Shown here: piece by piece, positions 33,511-45,200 of the stretch
How the letters are laid out: every line of letters begins with the position of its first letter
Position numbering within the stretch: the first letter of the stretch is position 1
Assembly (NCBI GenBank): GCA_037176705.1
Contig: CM073893.1
Span: 16,740,074-16,804,073, forward strand
Source: Molossus alvarezi
Lineage: Eukaryota; Chordata; Mammalia; Chiroptera; Molossidae
Reading direction: 5' to 3'
DNA length: 64,000 bases
The notes under the pieces: generated by a model
The model's input: the letters and a program-made list of their open reading frames with translations, nothing else
What the model was told of the DNA's origin: nothing
Databases searched by the model: none
Program-made: the position numbers and the translations under genes

Positions 33511-35694
33511 TTTAAAAAAAATCTTTATTGTTGAATGTATTACAGATGTTCCTCATTTTTTCTCTATTGACCCCTTCCTCCCTACTCCTGCCTCCCTTCC
33601 TCCTTTTCCCACACTGTTGTCTGTGTCCATTGGTTATACACATAAGTTCTTTGGTTTATTTCTTCCCACCCTCCAACCCCCTTCCCTTTGAGGTTTTTCA
33701 GTCTAGCAACCAATTTGTACTTCTTAATTCCTTCACCTTTTTCAGCCATTTCCCCAACCCCCCTCCCATCTGGCAACCAGGAAATTGTTCTCTGTATTTA
33801 TGAGAATATTTCTGTTCTGCCTGTTCATTTTGTTTGTAGATTCCATTGTCAATAGATATGTATTCACTGCTATTTTGTTTGTTCATATATTTTATCTTTT
33901 TCTTCAAAAAGACCCTTTATCATTTCATATAATAACAGCTTGGTGGTGATGAACTCATTTAGCTTTTTCTTGTCTGGGAAACTCTTTATATGGCCATCGA
34001 TTCTAAATGACAGCTTTGCAGGACAGAGTAATCTTGGTTGTAGGTTCTTGCTTTTCATCACTCTGAATATTTCTTGCCATTCCCTTCTGGCCTGAAAAGT
34101 TTCATTTGAGAAAACAGCTGACAGTCTTATGGGAACTCCTTTGTAGGTAACTAACTGCTTCTCTCTTGTGGCTTTTAAGATTCTCTCTTTGTCTTGAAAC
34201 TTTTGCATTTTGATGATGTTTCTTGGTGTGGGCCTCTTGGGTTCATCTTGTTTGGGACTCTTTGTGCTTTCTGGACTTGTATGTCTGTTTCCTTCACCAA
34301 GGTAGGGAAGTTTTCTGCCCTTATTGTTTCAAATAGGTTTTTGATTTCTTGTTCTCTCATCTCCTTCTGGCACCCCCAAGATGCGAATGTTGGCATGCTT
34401 GAAGTTGTCCCAGAGGCTCCTTACACTATCCTAATTTTTTTGGATTTTTTTTTTCTTTTTGCTCTTCTGATTGGGTGTTTTTTGCTTCCTTATATTCTAA
34501 ATAGATGGCTTGCTTTTTGGCTTTACCTACTCTACTATTGAATCTGTGTAAATTATTCTTTATTTCAGTTAGTGTCTCCTCTGTGTAAATTACTCTTTAT
34601 TTCAGTTAGTGTCTCCTTTATTTCTGACTGTGGATCTTTCATTTCTGACTCATACTTTTTTATGCTCTCGATGCCCTCATAAGCTCGCTGAGGTTCTCAC
34701 TAAGTTCATTGAGCATCCTTATAAGCAGTATTTTGAACTCAGCATCTGTTAGGTTGCTTATTTCCATTTCACTTAGTTCTTTTCCTGGGGTTTTATTCTG
34801 TTCTTTCATTTGGGACATGTTTCTTTGTCTCCTCATTTTGGCTGCCTCCCTGTGTTTGTTTCTGTGTATTACTTAAGAAGAGGTATGGGGCTATCTGAAA
34901 CCAGATGCTGCTTGTTTGAAAGAATTTAGAAAAACCTGAAGCAGGATCCAAGAAAGGCCTATCCTATGGTTAAGCAACTGGCAACAGCTTGGATGGGCCT
35001 GAAAGTTGGGTGGGGCTGGGCTCAGAGAATCACCAGGGTGGGGCAACCAGTGTGAGCCAGGTTGCTGGAGTCCCAGATATGGCGGCTCTCTACCGCTCCA
35101 GGGAAGGGATCACCAAAGGAACAAAGGCCTTTGCAGCACATTTGTCCCAGAGAAAGTCCCTTCTCCAGGCCTCACTCCAATGCCGAACAGCTCAGTTCTT
35201 CCCTTTATGTCGCTGGGACCCCTTGAGCTGCCTTCCCTCCAAGCTAAGAGGGAGTGAGTCCTATGGGTTCGCATGTGTGCTCTTTAAGAGGAGCTGTGTG
35301 GGGCTCCTGCCGCCTCAGCCTCCCTGAGCCTCAGTTGCTGCTGGTTTTTCCAGCCAAAAGTTATGGGGACTTCTCTTCTTGGCACTGGAACCCTAAGCGG
35401 GGCACCTGGTGTGGGACGGGGACACCTCAGTCCTCAGGGCGGACCTTCCCAGCCAAGGAATCCTCCTTATTTTTATCTGCCACATGTGGGTTTTGGACGA
35501 GCCCTTTTGCCTCTGCCCCTCCTACCAGTCTAGATGTGGCTGCTTCTTTAATTTCGTAGTTGTAGGACTTTCATTCAGCTCGATTTCAGGTGTTTCTGAA
35601 TGATGGTTGTTCTGTAGTTTAGTTGTAACTTTGATGTGGTTGAGGGAGGATGCAATAACACATTTACCTAATCCACCATCTTGACTGGAAATCC
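33511..35694 (-). mobile_element. HAL1-B: half-L1 inserted in L1-B
   Basis: Same architecture as HAL1-A, reversed: tail and G-rich 3' UTR (C-rich on plus) at 33520-33790, ORF1 at 33870-34836, GC-rich 5' UTR up to about 35694, ending CCACCATCTTGACTGGAA, the complement of the HAL1-A start. It lies inside ORF2 of L1-B. The flanks (AACTATGGCATTT and CTCGCTGACATTT) are compatible with an eroded target duplication. More diverged than HAL1-A. Confidence 0.9.
33870..34836 (-). pseudogene. HAL1-B ORF1, broken
   Basis: L1 ORF1-type RNA-binding protein. By homology to HAL1-A the start is the ATG at 34836. The N-terminal coiled-coil half has lost its frame and contains a duplicated piece (GTGTAAATTA(T/C)TCTTTATTTCAGTTAGTGTCTCC occurs twice at about 34544-34616). 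The RRM part is readable at 34175-34396 and the C-terminal domain at 33870-34208 (TYKGVPIRLSAVFSNETFQA, then LSFRIDGHIKSFPDKKKLNE). It stops at TAG 33870-33872, where HAL1-A has a Trp codon three codons before its end. Confidence 0.88.
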
Positions 35695-37715
35695 TCGCTG
35701 ACATTTTTGTACACCAATGATGAACTCACAAAAAGAGAAACAGAAAAAAAAAATCCCATTTACCATCCCGTCAAAAAATTAAGATACTTAAGAATAAACT
35801 TAAGCAAAGAAATAAAGGACTTATTTGCAGAAAACTACAGGACATTGAAAAAAGAAATAGAGGAAGATATAACAAAGTGGAAGCACCTAACTTATTTATG
35901 GATTGGAAGAATTAACATCATTAAAATGTCCATATTACCCAAAGCAATCTATAGATTCAATGCAATCTCCATTAAAATACCAACATATTTCACAGAACTA
36001 GAACAAATACCTCAAAAGCTCATATGGAACCTAACAAGACCTTGAATAGCCACAGAAATCTTTAAAAAGAAGGAAAAAGTAGGTGGGATCACAATACCAG
36101 ATATCAAGTTATACTACAAAGCTACTGTAATTAAAACAGCCTGGTACTGGCACAAGAATAGGCATATAGACCAGTGGAACAGAACAAAGAACCCAAAAAT
36201 GGACCCAAGACATTATGCTCAATTAATATTTGACAAAGGAGGCAAGAGCATACAATGGAGTAAAGACGACCCCTTTAATAAATGGTGTTGAAAAAATTGG
36301 ACAGCTACATGGAAAAAAATGAAACTAGACCATCAACTTACACCATATACAAGAATAAACTCCAAAGGGATAAAAGACTTAAATGTGACTCATGAATCCA
36401 GAAAAATTTTAGAAGAAAATGTAGGCAACAAATTTCGGACATCATATGCAGCAGAATTTTCACTGATACATCACCTAAGGCAAAAGAAACAAAGGAGAAA
36501 ATGAACGCACAGGACTACATCAAACTCAAAAGCTTCTGCACAGCAAAAGAAACAACCATCAAAATGGAAAGGCAACGCAGTGTATGGGAGAGCATCATTG
36601 CCAATGATATATCAGATAAGGGGTTAATTTCCAAAATATATAGAGTACTCATACAACTAACAAAAGGAAGACAAAGAACCCAATTAATTAAAAAATGGGC
36701 AGAGGAGCTGAATAGACAACTCTCCAAATAGGACATACAAATGGTCAAGAGACATATGAAGAAAAGCTCAACATCACTAATCATCAGAGAGATGCAAATT
36801 AAAACAACAATGAGGTATCACCTCATGCCTGTCAGAATGGCTGCCATCAACAAATCATCAAACAAGTGTTGGTGAGGGTGTGGAGAAAAGGGGACTCTAG
36901 TACACTGCTGGTGGGAATGCAGACTGGTGTAGCCACTATGGAAAACACTATGGTGTTACCTCAAAAAATTAAAAATTGAATTGCCATTTGATCCAGTGAT
37001 CCCACTTTTAGGAATATACCCTAAGAAGCCTGAAACACCCATCAGGAAGAATATATGTACCCCCATGTTCATAGAAGCACTATTTACAATAACTAAGATC
37101 TGAAAACAGCCCAAGTGTCCATCAGTAGACGAATGGATAGAAAGGCGTGGTACATATACACAATGGAGTACTATGCAGCTGTAAGAAAGAAGGATCTCTT
37201 ATTCTTTGAGATGACATGTAGGGACCTGAAAAGTATTATGCTAAGTGAAAGAAGCCAAGCAGAAAAAGACAAATACCACATGATCTCACTTATTTGTGAA
37301 ATGTAATGAACATAACAGTCTGAGGAATAGGGTAGACCCAGAGACGTGGAGGTAGGGTACAGACTGACCATCTCAGAGGAGGGGATTGTGGGGGGAGGGA
37401 AGAGATAAACCACAGAACTTATATGCATGTACGCATAACCTATGGACATGGACAACAAAGCCGGACACGGGGTGGGGGGAATGGAGAGGAGGGTGTCAAT
37501 AGGGAAAAAAAGAAACATCTGTAACAAAAATAAAATTAAAAAATAAATTAAAAAATAAGAAAAGACAAGGAATGGCTGTTTACTCTATACCTGCTTCTCA
37601 AAAATGGTCTCACTTAGGATCTCCTTAAAGAACAAAAGAGATTAAACTCAAAGTGACTTTGACTTTTCCTAGACTGAGGAGTGGCTGGCAGTTTTATTGC
37701 TAAAACATGAATTTA

Positions 37716-37930
37716 GGCCCAGCTGGTGTGGCTCAGTGGTTAAGTGTCGACCCATGCACCAAGAAATCCATGGTTTAATTCCCGGTTAGGACACATGTCC
37801 AGGTTCTGGGCCTGATCCCCAGTGTGGGGCATGCCGGAGGCGGCCCTTCGATGTTCTCTCTCATCAATGTTTCTATCTCTCGCTCCCTCTCCCTTCTTCT
37901 CTCTCTAAAATTAATAAAGAAAAAAATAAA
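37716..37930 (+). mobile_element. Bat VES-type SINE
   Basis: Starts GGCCCAGCTGGTGTGGCTCAG, followed by GTCGACCCATGCACCAAG, a degraded B box (GGTTTAATTCCC), the GGGCCTGATCCCCAGTG module and TCGATGTTCTCTCTCATCAATG, ending AAATTAATAAAG and A-runs. Target duplication TAAAACATGAATTTA (37701-37715) and TAAAACATGAATTA (37931-37944). Confidence 0.93.
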
Positions 37931-37970
37931 TAAAACATGAATTAGGCACAGACTCATGAGCACCCCATCT

Positions 37971-38037
37971 CACACACACACACGCGCTCGCACACATGCA
38001 CACACGTGTGTACACACACACTCCCTCACACACACTC
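37971..38037. repeat. (CA)n-rich microsatellite
   Basis: Interrupted CA repeat with CGCGCTCG, TGCACACACG and TGTGTA interruptions. Confidence 0.9.
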
Positions 38038-38594
38038 TAGGACCAGACCATTGCACTTTGGAGGTTTCATGCAGGTGGCAAGGGGAGCTCAGAAAGAGAA
38101 CAGCAGGAGGCAGAGTAGGGTGCTGGGTCCCCTCCTTCCTCAGACTGCAAAACTGCCAGACGTCGTTTTAGTCTTGTCTTAGAGAACTGGAGTTTTAGTT
38201 TACTAAGAGGTTGTTTCTTTACTGCCCACGTTTCTTCTTTGGAAATGAGAGAGGAGCACTTATTTAGTTTTGTTATTCTCTCTTTGTCATCTGTAAATAG
38301 GACACCTTTATAATTAGTAAACTGCAAAATAATCGCATAGATCTAACAGGGAGTGAAAGATGTAAAGGAATTATTTAGAAGATAATTATTTTGCCATATA
38401 AATAATCTCTTTTTTTCAAATACTTCTGAATCTAAGTCCCTATTTTTCCAACAAATCTATAGTTGGACTATTTTAATTAGGCAATGGAGACCCATTGTAG
38501 GTGTTTGATCTAAGAAGCGGACTGGAATCTGTCCCCTTTTAAGTAAAATGTATTATGTTACACTTACTAAGTTAATAGATGAATAACCTTACAA
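38038..38594. other. Unassigned, no gene
   Basis: The frame at 38067-38327 (minus) has no recognisable domain. The piece at about 38480-38560 faintly resembles reverse L2. Confidence 0.35.
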
Positions 38595-38712
38595 TAGAAA
38601 GACCTCTGAATTGGGAATGTGGGCCATAAACCCAGTCGTATGACCTTGGGGGAAATATTTTAAACTCTTATTCCACTTGCCCATCTGTAAATTGGGATAA
38701 TACTACTGGCCC
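38595..38712 (+). mobile_element. MIR SINE fragment
   Basis: AAACCCAGTCGTATGACCTTGGGGGAAATATTTTAAAC, then CCACTTGCCCATCTGTAAATTGGGATAATAC follows the central MIR words (gtgtgaccttgggcaa ... catctgtaaaatggggataata). Confidence 0.65.
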
Positions 38713-38886
38713 TTCCTAGTCCAGAGAGATGTAGGTATTTTCTGACCAGAAATCAAGACAGTCCTCCCAGGTGGGGGAGAGAAAGGAATGTGCCAAAGGG
38801 AAACTTGCTGCAACTTCAGCAAATGAGTGAGAGGAAGCGTGTAAAGTGTTGAAGGGAAGTGATGAAGACACCAGCAGTGCCAGCAG

Positions 38887-39060
38887 TCTTTTTTTATTTT
38901 CTTTATTGATTTGAGAGAGAGAGAAGAAGGGAAAGGGAAAGAAGGATAGAAACATCTATGAGAGAGAACATGGATTGACTGCCCCCTGCGTGCCCCACAG
39001 GGGACTTTGGCCCACAACCTGGGCATGTGCCCTGACCAAGAATCTTTTGGTTAGTGGGGC
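38887..39060 (-). mobile_element. VES-type SINE fragment, reverse
   Basis: T-run, TTTCTTTATTGATTTGAGAGAGAGAG, then ACATCTATGAGAGAGAACATGGATTGACTGCCCCCTGCGTGCCCC and TTTGGCCCACAACCTGGGCATGTGCCCTGACC are the complement of the SINE 3' two-thirds. The tRNA-like 5' part is eroded or missing. Confidence 0.8.
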
Positions 39061-39985
39061 AAGTGCAACCTCAGAGAGAATAAAAAGCCAACCATTTTTT
39101 GTTGTAACTTTGTCTCAAGTGGTCCCACAGTCCTTCCCAGGGATACCCACTGGCATCTGTGTGGCACTATCCTTTTAGAACATTTCTATGCACGTACAAT
39201 AGTGTATGGACATACATAACTATATGAAACTTTAAAAATCTATTGCAGGAATATAGACTTTATAAATAAATTGTTTTAATAACTTAAAACTACACTAAGG
39301 CTTTTGAGATACCCTATATTTCTTTATATAAGTTTAACTCTGAATTTTGGTTAATTCCATTATTTTAATTATAAGGATGTATTGAGTTCATGCCAATCAA
39401 CATTTTAATTAGAATTTTTTCTAAAGTGAATTGCATTATTCATACTTTAATATATGATAAATTTTCTATATAATTTAGTTATACATATTTTTGTATTTTG
39501 CATTTGTGTTAGAATTATTTTCCATCTTGCTATTTCACCTTTTCAAGGTTTTGTTCATTGATTATTTTCAACAAATCATATTTTATTGAATTTGGCCAAT
39601 GTCAATTTTGTTCTATATCTCTTAGTTTATTTTTACAAAATCTAATTTTCTTGTGTCAAAATTTGCAGATCTACAGTTGCCAACATTCTACTTGTCATAT
39701 CCATACTTGGCAATAACAAATCTTACAGTGTGCAGTTTTAGCCTTGGTAAATTTTAGTCTCTGTTGATTTTTTTCATTTTCAATGTTTGTTATAAACAGA
39801 ATAATTGCTGACGGTTTGTATCTGACTCTCAGGTAACCCATGAGAGAGTGTAAGAAGTTTCTACCTCTTGTGTTTCAGAACTACTCTGTTGCGTTTCAGA
39901 ATTATTCTGTTGTATAGCTTATCCTACCCTTTTGCTTTTCATCTTTTTGAATGCTATTTGAGGACATGGAGCAAACAGTGGAGTT
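39061..39985. other. AT-rich unassigned DNA, no gene
   Basis: Low-GC sequence without supported frames. A 21-base unit GTTTCAGAACTACTCTGTTGC is tandemly duplicated at 39872-39913 with few differences. Confidence 0.4.
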
Positions 39986-40000
39986 AAGAAGACAGTTGAG

Positions 40001-40219
40001 TTCGACCACTGTGACTGAGTGGTTGAGTGTCGACCCATGCACCAAGGGGTCGCCAGTTTGATTCCCAGTCAGGGCACACGGTTGTGGACCAAATACCCAG
40101 TGGGGGCATGCAAGAGGTGGCCAGTCAGTGATCTCTCTCATCGATGTTTCTATCTCTCTCTCCTTCTCCCTTCCTCTCTCTCTAAAGTCAATAAAGAAAA
40201 AAAAGTTAAAAAAAAAAAA
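40001..40219 (+). mobile_element. Bat VES-type SINE
   Basis: TTCGACCACTGTGACTGAGTGG, GTCGACCCATGCACCAAGGGGTC, a B-box-like AGTTTGATTCCC, the TGTGGACCAAATACCCAGTGGGGGC module, CATCGATGTTTC and a tail AAGTCAATAAAG plus A-runs. Flanked by AAGAAGACAGTTGAG (39986-40000) and AGGAAGACAGGTGAA (40220-40234), a slightly diverged target duplication. Confidence 0.9.
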
Positions 40220-40509
40220 AGGAAGACAGGTGAATGCCCTGAGGTGCTATAAGAAAAAAGAGAAACACTGACCTGACTACATGTATAAGAAAAGAAATGA
40301 GAGAATTTGGCATCTTTACATGCCAGCTGGTTGGTAAGTGATGCCACAGTGAGCTCAGAACGATGCCATCTACTGCGATCTCCATTTTAGGCATTAATGT
40401 GACAGGTGAGGCTTAGGTTGGCATCTGGGACTCACTTATCCATTAGGCATGCCAGGCTGTGTGCTGGGGCCACAATGCACTAGGGGCCTACAAAGGATTT
40501 TAAGTTTTC

Positions 40510-40523
40510 AAAAATCAGCTTTT
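40510..40523. repeat. Target-site duplication of L1-C, left copy
   Basis: AAAAATCAGCTTTT here and at 46373-46386, immediately after the A-rich tail of L1-C; exact over 14 bases. Confidence 0.92.
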
Positions 40524-40531
40524 GGGAACCG

Positions 40532-40545
40532 AAAAATGGCGGCGG
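40532..40545 (+). promoter_or_regulatory. YY1-like site at the L1-C 5' end
   Basis: AAAAATGGCGGCGG starts 9 bases into the element and contains the YY1 core ATGGCGGC. Position and motif parallel the YY1 site of human L1, which sets the transcription start. Inferred only. Confidence 0.6.
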
Positions 40546-41348
40546 AGTGAACAGAGCTACACAGACCGTCTCCCAGAACCAAACTGGAATTACAACTATA
40601 ACACAGACAAATCGACGGGAAAAACCAACAGAAAAGCAGCTTGCGAGGACCATACAACGAGGGACACTGACTCCATCCCGGTAGGCTTGCGAAGGCGCGA
40701 GACAGGGGGCTGGGAGCCCACGGTTGGCAGCTCGGCAGCGGCCTTAGCGGGGAGCAGCACCCTCGGGTTACACTCCCAGGAGGCTCCACAGCGCAGAGCC
40801 GGGACAGAGGCCGAAACAGCCACAGCCACTCACCTTGGGCTCCGGCGCAGGGAGGGCAGACTGGACTGGAACTGTGTCGGGACACTTGGGGTTTGGAGGG
40901 CGCTCAGAGCTTTGGCTGAGTGCAGCCACTCAGGACGGTGGCCACATTGCTCCTTCCCAGGGCTCTGAGGAGAGGCAGCAGCCCCTCCCTCAGAGATCCA
41001 ACCCCACCCTGTGGGCCATTGAAGTGCTAATTGAGGCTCACTAACAACCAGCATCTGCCCCACCCTCGTGAAAGCCCCTTGACTGAGCACCAGAGGGAGT
41101 TTTTCAATCAACTGACAACCCAAAACTCATCAAGTAACCTAGACTGCTAGCCTCCAGGCAAAAAGCTAAAGGATAACAGTACCTTTCCTGGGCTGGCAAC
41201 TTTAACCAGGAAAGTAAGACTTGACAGTGGTGTTCAACGTGGGTCCTCCCTCGCTCATCTAAACACAGGAGAGGGAGCCACAAACAGCAGAACACCAACA
41301 CCCACAGGGAGAACTTGACAGGCTCCAAAGCCCACAGTGATAGCCAAA

Positions 41349-42230
41349 ATGGTGAAACACAGAAACAGAAGCCAAATGAAAGAGCAAGACACCTCCACCG
41401 AAGATGAGATCAATGTGGAGCAATTAGGCATATTAACAGAGCTAGAATTCAGAGCCATGATCTTGAGGAAGCTGAACAGTATGAGTAAAGACATAGAGAC
41501 ACTGAAAATAAGCCAATTGGAAATTAAAAACCATCAAGAAGAGATAAAAAATGACATATCAGAAATGAAAAACACATTGGAAGGGTTGAAAAGCAGAGTA
41601 GAGGAAGCTGAGGACCGGATCAGTGAATTAGAAGACAGGGTAGAAAAAAACAACCAATCAGAAAAACAAAAGGAAAAAACTATTAAAAAACAGGAAGACA
41701 GCTTAAGAGAACTGTGGGACAACTGGAAACGTAATAATATTCGCATCATAGGAGTCCCCGAAGAAGAAGAAAATGAGCAAGGGATAGAGAATATATTCAA
41801 AAAAATAGTGAGAGAAAACTTCCCTAATTTGGTGAAGGAAGAAGGCATTCAAGTTCAAGAAGCACAGAGAGTCCCAAGTAAGAAGAACCCAAACAGGCCC
41901 ACACCAAGACACATAGTAATTAAAATGCCACAAATTCAAGACAAAGAGAGAATCCTAAAGGCAGCAAGAGATAAGCAACAGGTTACCTACAAAGGGAACC
42001 CCATAAGGCTCTCAGCTGACTTCTCACAAGAAACACTACAGGCCAGAAGAGAATGGCATGAAGTAATCAAAGTCATGAAAAACAAGAATCTGAATCCAAG
42101 ACTGCTCTAGCCAGCTAGGCTATCATTCAAAATAGAAGATCAAATAAAGAGCTTCCCAGACAAAAAAAGGCTAAGGGAATACTTTAGCACCAAACCAGCA
42201 CTGCAAGAAATGTTAAAAGGACTGCTGTAA
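41349..42230 (+). pseudogene. L1-C ORF1, single nonsense codon
   Basis: L1 RNA-binding chaperone, 293 residues if read through. The start is the ATG at 41349 (MVKHRNRSQMKEQDTS); upstream codons in frame lack an ATG. Heptad-like coiled coil at about residues 35-115 (EFRAMILRKLNSMSK, then EEAEDRISELEDRVEKN). RRM block NNIRIIGVPEEEEN at about residues 130-145 and C-terminal domain with PTPRHIVIKMPQ and TYKGNPIRLSADFS. A TAG at 42108-42110 replaces a Tyr codon (TAT in L1-A), leaving about 253 residues and removing the last 40 codons, which continue in frame to TAA at 42228-42230. No frameshift seen. Length fits mammalian ORF1. Confidence 0.95.
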
Positions 42231-42275
42231 TTAGCAGTAGAAATGGGAAGAAAAATAGAACCACACTAAACAAAA

Positions 42276-45200
42276 ATGGCAATAAATAAGTACATATCAA
42301 TAATCACCTTAAACGTAAATGGATTGAATGCTCCCATAAAAAGACACAGAGTAGCTGATTGGATAAGAAAGCATGACTCATCTATATGTTCTTTACAAGA
42401 GACCCACCTCTCAATAAAAGACTCACATAGGTTTAAAGTGAAGGGATGGACAAATTTTTCCAAGCAAATGGAAAGCAAAAAAAAGCTGGGGTAGCAATTC
42501 TCATATCTGATAAAACAGATTTCAAAATGAAGACAATAACTAGAGACAAAGAAGGCCACTATATAATATTGAAAGGATCTATCCAACAGGAAGATATAAC
42601 CTTGATAAACATATATGTACCCAATATAGGAGCACCAAAATATATTAAAAATCTTCTGGAGGACTTCCAAGGAGAAATCGACAACAATACAATCATAGCA
42701 GGGGACTTCAACACCCCGTTGACAGCACTGGATAGATCCTCTAGGCAAAAAATTAGCAAGGAAACAGAGACTCTAAATGAAGCACTAGACCAAATGGATT
42801 TAATAGATATCTACAGAGAATTACACCCCAAAACTAGAGAATACACATTCTTCTCAAGTGTACATGGGAAATTCTCAAAGATAGACCACATGATAGGACA
42901 GAAACTAAATCTCTACAAGTTCAAGAAGATTGAAATCATATCAAGCATCTTCTCAGATCACAATGGCATGAAACTAGAAATCAATTGCAACAAGAACATG
43001 CAAAGACATTTCAACACATGGAGGCTAAATAGCATGTTATTAAACAATGAATGGGTCACTGAGGAGATCAAGGAAGAAATTAAAAACTTCCGGGAGACAA
43101 ATGAAAATGAACACACAACACAAAATCTATGGGATGCAGCGAAAGCAGTTCTGAGAGGGAAGTTCATAGCACTACAGGCCTACCTCAAAAAACAAGAAAA
43201 ATTTCTAATTGACTGTCTAACCTCACAACTTAAAGAATTAGAAAGCAAACAAAAAGAAAACCCCAGAGCAAGTAGAAGGAAGGAAATAGTAAAGATCAGA
43301 GCAGAAATAAATGACATAGAGACCAAAAAAACAATTCAAAGGATCAATGAAACAAAGAGCTGGTTTTTCGAAAAGATAAACAAGATTGATGGACCCTTAG
43401 CTAGACTCACCAAGAAACAAAGAGAGAGAACCCAAATACACAAAATCAGAAATGAAAGAGGAGAAGTAACAACCAACACCACGGAAATACAAAAGATCGT
43501 TAACAACTACTATGAACAACTATATGGCAACAAATTCGACAATCTAAGCGAAATGGACAAATTTCTAGAAACACACAGTCTCCCAAAACTATTCCCGGAA
43601 GAGATAGAACACTTGAACAGACCAATAACAACTAAGGAAATTGAAGAGGTAATTAAGACTCTCCCAGCAAACAAAAGCCCAGGCCCAGATGGCTTCACGG
43701 GGGAGTTTTACCAAGTATTCAAAGAAGAACTAACACCCATTCTCCTCAAACTATTTCAAAAAATTCAAGAAGAAGGAAGACTTCCAAACACGTTCTATGA
43801 GGCCAGCATAATTCAATTCCAAAACCAGAAAAAGACACTACGAAGAAAGAAAACTACAGGCCAATATCCCTGATGAACATAGACGCCAAAATCCTGAACA
43901 AAATATTAGCAAATCGGATCCAGAAATACATCAAAAAAATTATTCACCATGACCAAGTGGGATTCATCCCAGGGATGCAAGGCTGGTACAATATTCGCAA
44001 ATCAATAAACGTGATACACCACATAAACAAAATGAAGAATAAAAACCACATGATCATATCAATAGATGCTGAAAAAGCATTCGACAAAATCCAGCATCCA
44101 TTTCTGATAAAAACGCTCAGCAATGTAGGAATAGAGGGATAATATCTCGACATAATAAAGGCCATATATGAAAGACCTACAGCCAACATCATACTCAATG
44201 GACAGAAACTAAAAACATTTCCATTAAGAACAGGAGCAAGACAGGGATGTCCACTTTCGCCACTCTTATTTAACATTGTACTGGAAGTCTTAGCCACAGC
44301 AATCAGACATCAAGAAAAAATAAAAGGGATCCAAATTGGAAAGGAGGAAGTGAAACTGTCATTATTTGCAGATGACATGATATTGTACATAGAAAACCCT
44401 AAAGACTCCATCAAAAATCTATTAGACTTAATAAATGAATTTGGCAAAGTAGCAGGATACAAAATTAGCATCAAGAAATCGACGGCATTCTTGTACATCA
44501 ATGATGAACTCACAGAAAGAGAAACTGAAAAAACAATCCCATTTACCATCGCGCCAAAAAAATTATGATACCTAGGAATAAACTTAACCAAAGAAGTAAA
44601 GGACCTATTTGCAGAAAACTACAGGTCATTGAAAAAAGAAATAAAGGAAGATATAAAAAAGTGGAAGCACATACCCTGTTCATGGTTTGGAAGTATTAAC
44701 ATCATTAAATGTCCATACTACGCAAAGCAATCTATAGATTCAATGCAATCCCCATCAAAATACCAACGACATATTTCATAGAACTAGAACAAATACTTCA
44801 AAAGTTCATATGGAACCAAAAAAGACCCCGAATAGCCACAGCAATCTTGAAAAAGAAGAACAAAGTAGGTGGGATCACAATACCAGATATCAGGTTATTC
44901 TACAAAGCGACTGTAACCAAAACAGCCTGGTACTGGCACAAGAACAGGCATATAGACCAGTGGAACAGAACTGAAAACCCGGAAATGGACCCAAGGCAAT
45001 ACGCTCAATTAATATTTGACAAAGGTGGCAAGAGCATACAGTGGAGTAAAGACAGCCTCTTTAATAAATGGTGTTGGGAAAATTGGACAGCTACATGGAA
45101 AAAAAATGAAACTAGACCATCAACTTACACCATACACAAAAATAAACTCGAAATGGATAAAAGACTTAAATGTGACCCGTGAATCCATAAAAATTCTAGA

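Larger units (their letters stand above)
31336..37306 (+). pseudogene. L1-B ORF2, direct segment, interrupted by HAL1-B
   Basis: Begins at about codon 12 of ORF2 (CTTAAATGTAAATGG) without a start codon. The endonuclease block [12 protein letters not shown] is readable in 31600-31788. The RT core is the best part: an open block at 32897-33475 of 192 codons with [12 protein letters not shown] and the catalytic FADD at 33389-33400. Coding text stops at about 33510, where HAL1-B inserted, and resumes at about 35695 ([12 protein letters not shown]). The C-terminal part is in several frames, ending with the stop at 37304-37306. Lost frames throughout make it non-functional. Confidence 0.88.
29075..37561 (+). 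mobile_element. L1-B: full-length L1 with 5' inversion
   Basis: The left part, 29075-31328, is reversed: minus-strand 5' UTR (ending CCATTTT near 31328), ORF1 and the first 160 or so codons of ORF2. The right part, from about 31334 to 37561, is in plus orientation and begins inside ORF2 at the TLNVNG block, runs through RT and the C-terminus and ends in a 3' UTR and A-rich tail. A HAL1 copy (33511-35694) interrupts ORF2. Target duplications at 29061-29074 and 37562-37575 frame the whole. This is the signature of twin priming. The orientation given is that of the 3' part. Confidence 0.88.

Noticed and set aside
29075..37561. Two separate L1 insertions in head-to-head orientation
   Set aside because: The inverted part lacks its own 3' end and the direct part its own 5' end, while a single matching target duplication lies outside both.
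40522..40968. 148-codon sense frame in the L1-C 5' UTR with partial similarity in L1-A (264-467)
   Set aside because: It starts at a TTG and contains no in-frame ATG in L1-C. The similarity to L1-A is expected from shared 5' UTR ancestry.
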